From Ferruginivarius sediminum (GTDB taxonomy: Bacteria > Pseudomonadota > Alphaproteobacteria > Kiloniellales > Rhodovibrionaceae), in the NCBI RefSeq assembly GCF_003344765.1, contig NZ_QPMH01000008.1:118431-182430 (forward strand): a DNA stretch of 64,000 bases, given 5' to 3'. Shown here one piece after another: positions 16,948 to 24,237 of this stretch (position 1 is the stretch's first letter; each line of letters starts with the position of its first letter). The notes beneath the pieces are model-generated. The model saw nothing but the letters and a program-made list of their open reading frames with translations, had not been told where the DNA came from and made no database searches. The position numbers and the translations under genes are program-made.

Positions 16948-17577
16948 TCAGCCGCAGGCGGCATCCTCGATCCGCGACCGGACGAAGGTTCCCGGCGAAG
17001 CCAGGGCGCTCAATTGCGAGACAAGCGAGCCCTGAACCGGGTCGGCATTCCAGGCAAGCGGCCCGGCCATCGAAACGAGTGCATCGCGAAACCGGCTGGA
17101 CCCCGGCGCAAAGCAGAGCGGCGTGCCCAGAAGCACCAGCCCGGCCAGCCGGTGCGGATGCATCGCGGCGTGAACGGCGGCCAGCGTGCCGCCGAGCGAG
17201 TGGCCGATCAGGAACGGCTTTGCGCCGCCCGTTTCCGTGGAGACGATCCGCACGGCCTCGCCGATTCCATCGTCGGCGTATGCTTTCAGTCCCCCGCCGC
17301 GGTCGCTCATCGAAGGCGGAATCCACTCGACCAGGAAGACGCGAAATCCCTGGGCGAGGCAGTAGCGCACCGCGCTCACCTCGGGGGCGAGATCCCAGAT
17401 GTACGGCCGCTTGATCGGTGCCGCGACGATGACCAGGGAAGGCGCTCCGCCGGATTTGCCGTAGTCACGCAGGCGCCAGCGCCGGCCCGACACCAAGCTG
17501 CGAGAGGGGCATTCCCTCGGGCCGAAGCCCAGCGCCTCCAGCGCTTCGCCCTGCGCCCGCCGAATGGCATCCATCAT
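16948..17577 (-). pseudogene. Truncated alpha/beta hydrolase related to PHA synthase/depolymerase
   Basis: 209 residues that resemble the N-terminal two thirds of a PhaC-like hydrolase: PIKRPYIWDLAPEVSAVRYC, FRVFLVEWIPPS and a nucleophile elbow GHSLGGTLAAVHAAMHP. The frame then stops at RSRIEDAACG, where family members continue for roughly 140 residues with the catalytic Asp and His. No continuation is seen in other frames of the following 150 bases. It therefore looks like a remnant whose 3' end was lost. It could still be a short unrelated hydrolase, but without an acid/base pair activity is doubtful. Confidence 0.6.
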
Positions 17578-17732
17578 CACGTACACGGCCGTTCCGCTCG
17601 CGAAGTCGCCGACCAACCCTCGCGCAGGCGGCGCCGACTAGCCTTGACGCGAATCAAGGTCAGCCGGGGGTTATTGTGCTGATATCGGGAAGTTGGTCGA
17701 GATGGGCTGACGACCTGGGCAGGAGGCTGATC

Positions 17733-18134
17733 GTGCTGGACCATCTGGGCGCCGAGGATGCCAAGCGTATCACGGAACTGGCGCGCGCCGCGCGGCTGGC
17801 GCGTGACCGGATGATCGAGTACATGAAAGAGGCGCAACTGGCCGAGCCGCCGCCGGCCAAGGGACCGCACAACGCGGCCGCATCGCTTGCGTTCAACCCC
17901 TTGCCGGCCGACGACCCGTCCCTTTCCGCCTTGCGCGAAGCCATCGACGCGCTGCCGCAGCCGGCTCGAGAGGAGTTGCTCGCTCTCGCGCGTGTGGGCA
18001 AGGGCGACCATGCCCGCGACAACTGGGCCAAAGCGGTCAGCGAGGCCGAGGACGCCGGCACCGACATGCTTCTGGAGCGAGTCGATCTACATGACCAGCT
18101 CGCCAAGGGCCTTTACGAGCTGCGCCTCGCGTAG
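17733..18134 (+). CDS. DUF3775 domain-containing protein
   Basis: 133 residues from GTG 17733, six bases after a perfect AGGAGG; an upstream GTG at 17676 lacks such a site. The N-terminal helix-rich part is followed by the DUF3775 region (REELLALARVGKGDHARDNWAKAVSEAEDAG, about 88-118, then LHDQLAKGLYELRL). No enzyme motif or membrane segment is visible. Function unknown. It is divergent from the truncated hydrolase. Confidence 0.75.
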   Translation: MLDHLGAEDAKRITELARAARLARDRMIEYMKEAQLAEPPPAKGPHNAAASLAFNPLPADDPSLSALREAIDALPQPAREELLALARVGKGDHARDNWAKAVSEAEDAGTDMLLERVDLHDQLAKGLYELRLA

Positions 18135-18229
18135 GCAGTCGCAAAGCGCGTGATCAAATCAGCCCGTGCCAGAGCCTTGCCAATGCTCACCACGCAGGGC
18201 CTGCAATGCTTCGCCGCGCCGTTTCGGCG

Positions 18230-18733
18230 CTAGGCCTCCCGCGACCACGCGACACGCAGCAGATAGGTTTCCTCTTCGTAATGGAAATCCAGCGTTCCGT
18301 TATAGGCCCTGTCGACCGCCTCGCCGATGCGGCGCGGAAGGTGGATATCTGTGGTCTTGATGACGAGCGCGCCATCTTCATGCTCGACGGCCATGATCCG
18401 GTGCAGCGGATGCTCGCCGTTCTCCAGCCCCTCTTCATGGCGGGCAAGGCTCAGGATCTCTTTCTCGTGAGCGCGCAGAAACCCACCTTCCAGACGAACG
18501 ATCCCGGCGGGATAGTGGTCGTTGGTCCGCCGGCAGGCCGGGCACAGTTCCTCATGCGGATTTTCGGGCGGTTGGCCAGGCCATTGCCAGCGCCCATCCT
18601 GATAAGCGACGCCGCACTGCGGACAAACGCTGGGCTCCGGCAGCTTTGAGCGGACTTTGTAAGGATCGTGCTCATGCTCGCGGATCAAGCGGTCGCGACG
18701 TTGCCTTTGGCCAATCGGCGGCGTGTCGGTCAT
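18230..18733 (-). CDS. BCAM0308-family zinc-ribbon protein
   Basis: 167 residues. Two CxxC pairs (VCPQCGVAY about 37-45 and LCPACRRTNDHYPAG about 63-77) form a probable zinc ribbon. The later block HPLHRIMAVEHEDGALVIKTTDIHLPRRIGEA is characteristic of the uncharacterised BCAM0308 family. A charged N-terminus (RQRRDRLIREHEHDPYK) may contact nucleic acid. No operon partner is evident. Role unknown; RNA or ribosome binding would be a guess. Confidence 0.75.
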   Translation of the reverse strand: MTDTPPIGQRQRRDRLIREHEHDPYKVRSKLPEPSVCPQCGVAYQDGRWQWPGQPPENPHEELCPACRRTNDHYPAGIVRLEGGFLRAHEKEILSLARHEEGLENGEHPLHRIMAVEHEDGALVIKTTDIHLPRRIGEAVDRAYNGTLDFHYEEETYLLRVAWSREA

Positions 18734-18992
18734 TTAAGAAGCCCTCACTATGAACTTGCACGGCCTCGGCGGCCGAACCAGCGCGGATCGCGTGCTGCCG
18801 ACAGCGATGCTCGCCCAAATGCACCGCGAGCGCCTTGACGCGCATCAACGAGGGAGGTCCGGATTCTTCTGCAAACAGCTGTATACGACCACTGATCGTG
18901 TGGCGAACTGCCCGGCCGGTTATATGGACCGCACGGTGACCTTGGGATCGAGTCCGCCTTTTAAGTCACTGATTTTTCGGCAGGGAAAATAT

Positions 18993-19068
18993 TGGCGTCC
19001 CCTAGGGGGTTCGAACCCCTGTTTCCGCCGTGAGAGGGCGGCGTCCTAGGCCACTAGACGAAGGGGAC
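18993..19068 (-). tRNA. tRNA-Glu (anticodon CTC)
   Basis: Reverse strand 19068 to 18993. The acceptor stem GTCCCCT pairs with AGGGGAC, and discriminator G is followed by an encoded CCA. The anticodon stem CCGCC/GGCGG encloses the loop CTCTCAC, giving anticodon CTC (glutamate). A T-loop GGTTCGAACCCC is present. All stems are perfect. Confidence 0.96.
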
Positions 19069-19175
19069 GCTGGCTTGGCGTCTGCGGACGGTTACATAAC
19101 GAAGGCGCGAGGCCAGCGCAAGGGGGGTACTGCGAGAAATTCTCCGCTTTCGCCGACCGGGCGGCCTCCCCGCGC

Positions 19176-20225
19176 CTACTCGGCGGCGCTTTGCCCGGCG
19201 GCCGAGCGGGCCAGCTTCACCGCCCTGTCCACGTCCGCCGGGTCGGAGTTGAACGACGTGACAAAGCGGGTCGAGACCGGATCGCCGGGCTTCCAGCGAT
19301 AGAAGACGCAGCCGCCGTCCGACAGCGCGTCCGCCGTCGCCGCCGGCATCTCCACGAAAAGCTCGTTCGCCTGCACGGGGTGAACGAGGCGGCAGCCCGG
19401 CACGTGCGACAACCCCGCCGCCAGCCGCGCGGCCATCGCGTTGGCGTGCGAGGCGTTGGCGAGCCACAGGCCGTCGCTCAGGTACGCCTCAAGCTGGGCG
19501 GATAGGAAACGCATCTTGGAGAACAGGTGGCCGGCCCGCTTGCGCCGATAGCCGACGTTCTCGGCAAGCTCGCGGTCGAAGAACACCACCGCCTCCGCCG
19601 CCAGCGCGCCGTTCTTCGTCGCACCGAAAGCCAGGACGTCCACGCCCGCCTTCCACGTCAGCTCCGCCGGCGTGCAGCCGAGCGAGGCGGCGGCGTTGGC
19701 AAAGCGCGCACCGTCCATGTGGACCTTGAGGCCGTGAGCGTGCGCGATCCCGGCGAGTTCCGCGACCTCGTCCGGCGTGTAGACCGTCCCCGCCTCCGTG
19801 GCGTTCGTCAGGCTCAGCATGGCGGGCTGCACCTGATGCACGAAGCCGGGCTTGGCACCGGCCAGCGCGGCCTCAAGCACCGCCGGCGTCACCTTGCCGT
19901 CGTCGCCTTCCAACGGAACCAGCTTCGCCCCGCCGGTGAACAGCTCGGGCGCGCCGCATTCGTCCCGGTTGATGTGCGAATCGCCGTGGCAGTAAACCGC
20001 GCCCCAGGGCGGCGTCCCGGCGGCGAGCGCCAGGGAGTTGGCGGCCGTCCCCGTGGCCACGGGGTAGGATACGGCCTGCGTCTCGAAGACCTCGTTCAGA
20101 CGCTGGGCGACGCGCGCGGTAATGTCGTCGGCGCCATAGGGCATCGCCGCGCCGGTGTTGGCGGCGGAAACGGCGGCGATGATTTCCGGCGAGGCGCCGC
20201 TGGTGTTGTCGCTTGCGAAGTTCAT
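19176..20225 (-). CDS. ltaE: Low-specificity L-threonine aldolase (beta-eliminating lyase family)
   Basis: 349 residues. PLP aldolase motifs are NFASDNTSGASPEII at the start, YPVATGTAANSLALA, HMDGARFANAAASLG and the PLP lysine in DVLAFGATKNGALAAEAVVFF (about residue 206). It splits L-threonine or L-allo-threonine into glycine and acetaldehyde. The sequence belongs to the alphaproteobacterial branch of the family. ATG 20225. It follows a DUF6476 gene on the same strand by 45 bp. Confidence 0.9.
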   Translation of the reverse strand: MNFASDNTSGASPEIIAAVSAANTGAAMPYGADDITARVAQRLNEVFETQAVSYPVATGTAANSLALAAGTPPWGAVYCHGDSHINRDECGAPELFTGGAKLVPLEGDDGKVTPAVLEAALAGAKPGFVHQVQPAMLSLTNATEAGTVYTPDEVAELAGIAHAHGLKVHMDGARFANAAASLGCTPAELTWKAGVDVLAFGATKNGALAAEAVVFFDRELAENVGYRRKRAGHLFSKMRFLSAQLEAYLSDGLWLANASHANAMAARLAAGLSHVPGCRLVHPVQANELFVEMPAATADALSDGGCVFYRWKPGDPVSTRFVTSFNSDPADVDRAVKLARSAAGQSAAE

Positions 20226-20270
20226 GCTCGAACCTGTCGAATAGGACTCATACGGTGGTGAAACGCCGGC

Positions 20271-20582
20271 TCAATCGTCCCCGCCCGGCACCGACGGCGC
20301 GGCGCCGGGCTCGATGCGGCCCAGCACGCTGCCTTCCAAGGGGTCGACGACAACCAGCCGGCCGCAGCCGTCCTTGGCTGGCCCGGACAGGCGCAGGACC
20401 GCCCTGCCCTCCATCGCGGTGACCGCCGCGATCCGGCAACTCTCCGGCAAATCGAGGTACAACGTGCCGAAGCCCTTGTCCTCCACGCCGCCGACGCGCG
20501 AAACAAGGGTGACGATCACGACCGCCGTGCCGAGAAGGATGAGAATCCCCATGCCGATGACCAGGGCCTTCAGCGCCTGCAT
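20271..20582 (-). CDS. DUF6476 family small membrane protein
   Basis: 103 residues with one N-terminal transmembrane helix (about 3-27, ALVIGMGILILLGTAVVIVT). A periplasmic-type domain follows (LYLDLPESCRIAAVTAMEGRAVL, then GRLVVVDPLEGSVLGRI). This is the small DUF6476 family of alphaproteobacteria, often located beside a RluA-type gene, as here (divergent, 49 bp). ATG 20582 chosen because the longer frame has no supporting similarity. Function unknown. Confidence 0.75.
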   Translation of the reverse strand: MQALKALVIGMGILILLGTAVVIVTLVSRVGGVEDKGFGTLYLDLPESCRIAAVTAMEGRAVLRLSGPAKDGCGRLVVVDPLEGSVLGRIEPGAAPSVPGGDD

Positions 20583-20631
20583 GCCTTGCCATCCTGTTCG
20601 TTTGATGTTCGTTCGCTGACCCGGAAAGACG

Positions 20632-21615
20632 ATGGACGCGGCAGACCCAAGACGTATCGAGATCACCGCCCCGCCCAGCCGGGCCGGCGAGCGTATCGAC
20701 CGTACGCTGGCCGCCGCGCTGCCCGAACTGTCCCGCAGCCGCCTGAAGGCGTTGATCGAAGCCGGCTGCCTGACCTCGGACGGCGAGACGATAGCCGAGG
20801 CCTCATACCGCGTAAAGGCCGGGCAGGTCTTCGTGCTGGACGTCCCGCCGCCCGCGCCCGCCCGGCCGCAGGCACAGGCGATGGACCTTGCCGTCGTCTA
20901 CGAGGACGAGGCCGTGATCGTGGTGGACAAGCCCGCTGGCCTGGTCGTCCACCCCGCCCCCGGCAACCCCGACCGGACGCTGGTGAACGCGCTGATCGCA
21001 CATTGCGGCGACAGCCTGCTGGGCATTGGCGGTGAGCGGCGGCCCGGCATCGTCCATCGCCTGGACAAGGACACCAGCGGCCTTTTGGTCGCCGCGAAGA
21101 CCGAGACCGCCCACGCCGAGCTAGTCCGCCAATTTTCCGCGCGCGAGATCGAACGGGTGTACAAGGCCGTCGTCTGGGGTGTGCCCGCGCCCACGCAGGG
21201 AGAACTTTCCGGCAATATCGGCCGTAGCCCGCATAACCGAAAGAAGATGGCGGTGCTGGCGCACGGCGGCCGGCCGGCCGTCACGCGCTACAAGGTCGAG
21301 CGGGCCCTGGCCAACGGAAACGCCGCCCTGGTCGGTTGCCGCCTGCTGACCGGCCGCACCCACCAGATCCGCGTCCACCTGGCCGAAGCGGGACACCCGC
21401 TCATCGGCGACCCGCTTTACGGCCGCGCCCACGGCAAACGGTTGCGCCAGCTTGGCAAGCGGGCGCGCGACGCCGTCCGGGCCTTCGACCGGCAGGCACT
21501 GCATGCCGCGACACTGGGCTTCCGCCATCCGGTGACGGGCGCGCCATGCCGCTTCGAAAGCCGGCTGCCGACCGATCTAGCCCGGCTGATCGAGGCGCTG
21601 TCGAACACCCCTTGA
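20632..21615 (+). CDS. rluD: RluA-family 23S rRNA pseudouridine synthase
   Basis: 327 residues. An N-terminal S4 RNA-binding domain (GERIDRTLAAALPELSRSRLKALI, about 17-40) is followed by the pseudouridine synthase core with the catalytic Asp in HRLDKDTSGLLVAAKT (about 143-158). RTHQIRVHLAEAGHPLIGDPLYG is the other diagnostic block. This layout matches RluD, which modifies helix 69 of 23S rRNA. RluC is a less likely alternative. The stop overlaps a possible heat-shock promoter of rpoH. Confidence 0.9.
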   Translation: MDAADPRRIEITAPPSRAGERIDRTLAAALPELSRSRLKALIEAGCLTSDGETIAEASYRVKAGQVFVLDVPPPAPARPQAQAMDLAVVYEDEAVIVVDKPAGLVVHPAPGNPDRTLVNALIAHCGDSLLGIGGERRPGIVHRLDKDTSGLLVAAKTETAHAELVRQFSAREIERVYKAVVWGVPAPTQGELSGNIGRSPHNRKKMAVLAHGGRPAVTRYKVERALANGNAALVGCRLLTGRTHQIRVHLAEAGHPLIGDPLYGRAHGKRLRQLGKRARDAVRAFDRQALHAATLGFRHPVTGAPCRFESRLPTDLARLIEALSNTP

Positions 21616-21639
21616 AATATATGACCAAATCACTCATAT
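21611..21639 (+). promoter_or_regulatory. Possible sigma-32 promoter of rpoH
   Basis: CTTGAA at 21611-21616 is followed after 15 bp by ACTCATAT at 21632-21639, close to the heat-shock consensus CTTGAA...CCCCATNT. It overlaps the stop of the preceding gene and would give a leader of about 155 bases before rpoH. Autoregulated rpoH promoters are known in alphaproteobacteria (for example Caulobacter). Sequence match only. Confidence 0.4.
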
Positions 21640-21803
21640 TCATTCTTGCATCAATAGGGGGCTCACGACATGAATACGAAATGCACGGGCGCCCCTGCCA
21701 GGGCACGGCGGGAACACAATCGGCGTGCCCGGCGTTGTTCCAATGATGCAGCGTGAGCACAGGTAGGCACACGGTTTAGAGTCGTCTCGGAGAAGTTCGT
21801 CAC

Positions 21804-22691
21804 ATGGCACAGCCACAAGTTCCAACAGTCGCAAGCGAAGGCAATCTCTCGCAGTACCTCCAGGAGATCCGGAAGTTCCCGATGCTGGAGGCGAACGAGG
21901 AGTACATGCTCGCCAAGCGGTGGCGCGAGGATGGCGACGTCGACGCCGCGCATAAGCTGGTGACCAGCCACCTGCGTCTGGTCGCGAAGATCGCCATGGG
22001 CTACCGGGGCTATGGGCTGCCGCTGTCCGAGCTGATCTCGGAAGGCAACGTCGGCATGATGCAGGCGGTCAAGCGCTTCGACCCCGAACGCGGCTTCCGT
22101 CTGGCGACCTACGCTATGTGGTGGATCCGTGCGGCGATCCAGGAATACATCCTGCACTCGTGGTCGCTGGTGAAGATGGGCACAACGGCGGCGCAGAAGA
22201 AGCTGTTCTTCAATCTGCGCAAGCTGAAGGGCCAAATGCAGGCGATCGACGAGGGCGACCTGGACCCCGATCAGATCAACGAGATCTCGCAGGCCCTGAA
22301 CGTGCCCGAGACCGACGTGGTCAACATGAACCGCCGGCTGGGCAGCCCGGACCACTCCCTGAACGCGCCGCTGCGCATTGATGGCGACGGCGAGTGGCAG
22401 GACTGGCTGGTCGACGAGGGCGAGAACCAGGAGTCCGAATTTGCCGACCGCGAGGAACTGACAAAGCGCCGCGGCCTTCTGAAGGACGCCATGCTGACGC
22501 TGAACGAACGGGAGCGCCACATCCTGGAGGAGCGGCGGTTGAAGGAGAGCCCGACCACGCTCGAGGACTTGAGCCAGGAATACGGCATCAGCCGCGAGCG
22601 TGTGCGCCAGATCGAGGTACGTGCCTTCGAGAAGCTGCAGAAGTCGATCCGCAACGCCGCGAAGGAACAGCAGCTCGGCGCGACAGCCTGA
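21804..22691 (+). CDS. rpoH: RNA polymerase heat-shock sigma factor RpoH (sigma-32)
   Basis: 295 residues. Region 2 is clear (EYMLAKRWREDGDVDAAHKL; ATYAMWWIRAAIQEYIL), followed by the RpoH-specific box QKKLFFNLRKLK (about 131-142). Region 4 ends with ISRERVRQIEVRAFEKLQK. It directs transcription of chaperone and protease genes. ATG 21804 follows GGAGAAG. A strong Rho-independent terminator follows at 22715. Alphaproteobacteria often carry two RpoH paralogs; which one this is cannot be told. Confidence 0.95.
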   Translation: MAQPQVPTVASEGNLSQYLQEIRKFPMLEANEEYMLAKRWREDGDVDAAHKLVTSHLRLVAKIAMGYRGYGLPLSELISEGNVGMMQAVKRFDPERGFRLATYAMWWIRAAIQEYILHSWSLVKMGTTAAQKKLFFNLRKLKGQMQAIDEGDLDPDQINEISQALNVPETDVVNMNRRLGSPDHSLNAPLRIDGDGEWQDWLVDEGENQESEFADREELTKRRGLLKDAMLTLNERERHILEERRLKESPTTLEDLSQEYGISRERVRQIEVRAFEKLQKSIRNAAKEQQLGATA

Positions 22692-22714
22692 TTCCGGGCG
22701 CCGGCCTGTCAAAG

Positions 22715-22749
22715 ACGCCGGCCCCAAGACCAGGGGGCCGGCGTTTTTC
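22715..22749 (+). terminator. Rho-independent terminator of rpoH
   Basis: An 11-bp perfect GC stem (22715-22725 with 22734-22744) with an 8-base loop is followed by a T-run continuing to 22748. It lies 24 bases after the rpoH stop. Confidence 0.92.
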
Positions 22750-22877
22750 GTTTTCCCGCCAAGTGATTTTACCGCCACCTCTACGCCGGTCCAAAGGTTG
22801 TGGACGCAGTGAATCCTTTCCCTCGCGGAACGGCGTCATTAATGTGACATCGCTACGCAACCAAGGTTCGATTGACG

Positions 22878-23627
22878 ATGTCGCAGTTGACCAGCGCCCG
22901 CTCCAAGGCGGGCGCAAAGATTGATTCGACCGGCGCCAAGCCCGCACCCTTGCCGCTGTGGGCATGGCTTTGGTTGCCCGTCGCCACCGCGGTCACCCTG
23001 GCTGTCCTGGGGCAGGCGGCGCCGGAATTCTATCGGGAGTACATGATCCCCGAGACCGGCGTGCTGGAAACGCTGCACGTGATCGAGGGCGCGGCGGGCG
23101 CCGTTCTGGCGGCCATGCTGCTGACAAGGCCCGAGGTCCGGCAGCGCCGCTGGCTTGCCGGATGGGTCGGGCTTGCGTTGGCCGGCTGTGCCTATGTCGC
23201 CGGGGAGGAAGCGTCCTGGGGCCAGCACATTTTCGTGTGGGCCACGCCCGAGGGCTGGCAGGCGATGAACGACCAGGGCGAGACGAACCTTCACAACGTC
23301 AGTTCCTGGTTCGACCAGAAGCCGCGCCTGCTGCTGGAACTGGGCGTCATCACCGGCGGGCTCGTCCTGCCGTTCGTGAAGCGGCTGCGCGGCTGGCCAA
23401 GTGCCGGAAGCCGTATCGCCTATATCATGCCGCCGATCACCTGTCTGCCGGCGGCGCTCATGGCTGAATCGGTACGGCTGGAGGAGGCAGGCGCATGGCT
23501 GGCCGGAACCCCAAGCGGCCTGTTCTATCGCGGCTCAGAGGTGCAGGAGCTTTTCTTCTATTTCTTCGTGATCCTGTACCTCATCGAACTGCGCCGCCGC
23601 GTCCGTCGCGAAGCCCCGCCTGCCTAA
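22878..23627 (+). CDS. Uncharacterised membrane protein with EEASWGQ / NLHN motifs
   Basis: 249 residues with about six hydrophobic segments. Its conserved face is GEEASWGQHIF (about 114-124) followed by NDQGETNLHNVSSWFDQK. The pattern (G)EExSWGQ...NxQxExNLHN recurs in uncharacterised bacterial membrane proteins. The clustered Glu, His and Asn between membrane segments suggest a metal or active site at the membrane face, but no function is known. ATG 22878 preferred over a TTG two codons upstream. Alone on its strand. Confidence 0.7.
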   Translation: MSQLTSARSKAGAKIDSTGAKPAPLPLWAWLWLPVATAVTLAVLGQAAPEFYREYMIPETGVLETLHVIEGAAGAVLAAMLLTRPEVRQRRWLAGWVGLALAGCAYVAGEEASWGQHIFVWATPEGWQAMNDQGETNLHNVSSWFDQKPRLLLELGVITGGLVLPFVKRLRGWPSAGSRIAYIMPPITCLPAALMAESVRLEEAGAWLAGTPSGLFYRGSEVQELFFYFFVILYLIELRRRVRREAPPA

Positions 23628-23669
23628 GGCCCGCAGCCGGATAACGCCCATAAAGGAAGCGACGCGCCG

Positions 23670-24218
23670 CTATGCGGCGGCGCTGGCTTCGCCGGCCTTG
23701 TCCGCGCTGGTATCATCCGCCGCGGCCTCGTCGCCCGCGACTTCGTCGCCCCATTCCTCGCGCAGGCGGTCCTGATGCTTGCGAAGCGCGCTCAGGCGGT
23801 TGTTCGTGACTGTTTCGTAGTAGCGATGAACCAGCGGCGGGATCGTCAGGAAGATCATCCAGCCGAACGCCGCCGCAAGGTAGGGCCCGAACCACATCAG
23901 CGGCTCGCCCAGTACCTCGCCGGTGGCGGCCAGCGTGTGCCCCAACCCCCAAAGCTCGACCAGAGGGGGCACGCAGCCGGCGAAGTTCAGCATGCCGACC
24001 GTGGCGGCCAGCATCCGCGCCCGCCCCCGGCCGACGAATCCCGCGGCCAGCGTCGGTAGCATCAGCACGCCCAGAACGATGCTCGTCGGTAGCAGCACCG
24101 CCATGACGGGAAGCAGGAACATTCCCATGGCGATATTCGACCAGGCCTTGCGGGTACCACCCGGCCGGCCGGGCGCGGCCTTCCCGTTCGCACCGGGCTG
24201 TCTGCGGGCACTGCTCAT
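23670..24218 (-). CDS. Hypothetical membrane protein, partner of the pseudokinase gene
   Basis: 182 residues. A basic N-terminus is followed by about four hydrophobic segments (roughly 30-55, 60-75, 80-100, 110-135), and then a charged, Ala/Asp/Glu-rich tail. The blocks FGPYLAAAFGWMIFLTIPPLVHRYYETVTNNRL lead from the last helix into the cytoplasm. The start is ATG 24218, after GAGGTGG. A GTG at 24236 almost touches the stop of the pseudokinase gene upstream, so the two are translationally linked. No family recognised. Confidence 0.65.
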   Translation of the reverse strand: MSSARRQPGANGKAAPGRPGGTRKAWSNIAMGMFLLPVMAVLLPTSIVLGVLMLPTLAAGFVGRGRARMLAATVGMLNFAGCVPPLVELWGLGHTLAATGEVLGEPLMWFGPYLAAAFGWMIFLTIPPLVHRYYETVTNNRLSALRKHQDRLREEWGDEVAGDEAAADDTSADKAGEASAAA

Positions 24219-24237
24219 CGCCGACGAACCATCCACC

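Noticed and set aside
16797..16964. 56-residue N-terminal extension of the CocE/NonD hydrolase
   Set aside because: No similarity to the family and it overlaps the truncated hydrolase; ATG 16796 starts exactly at the conserved region.
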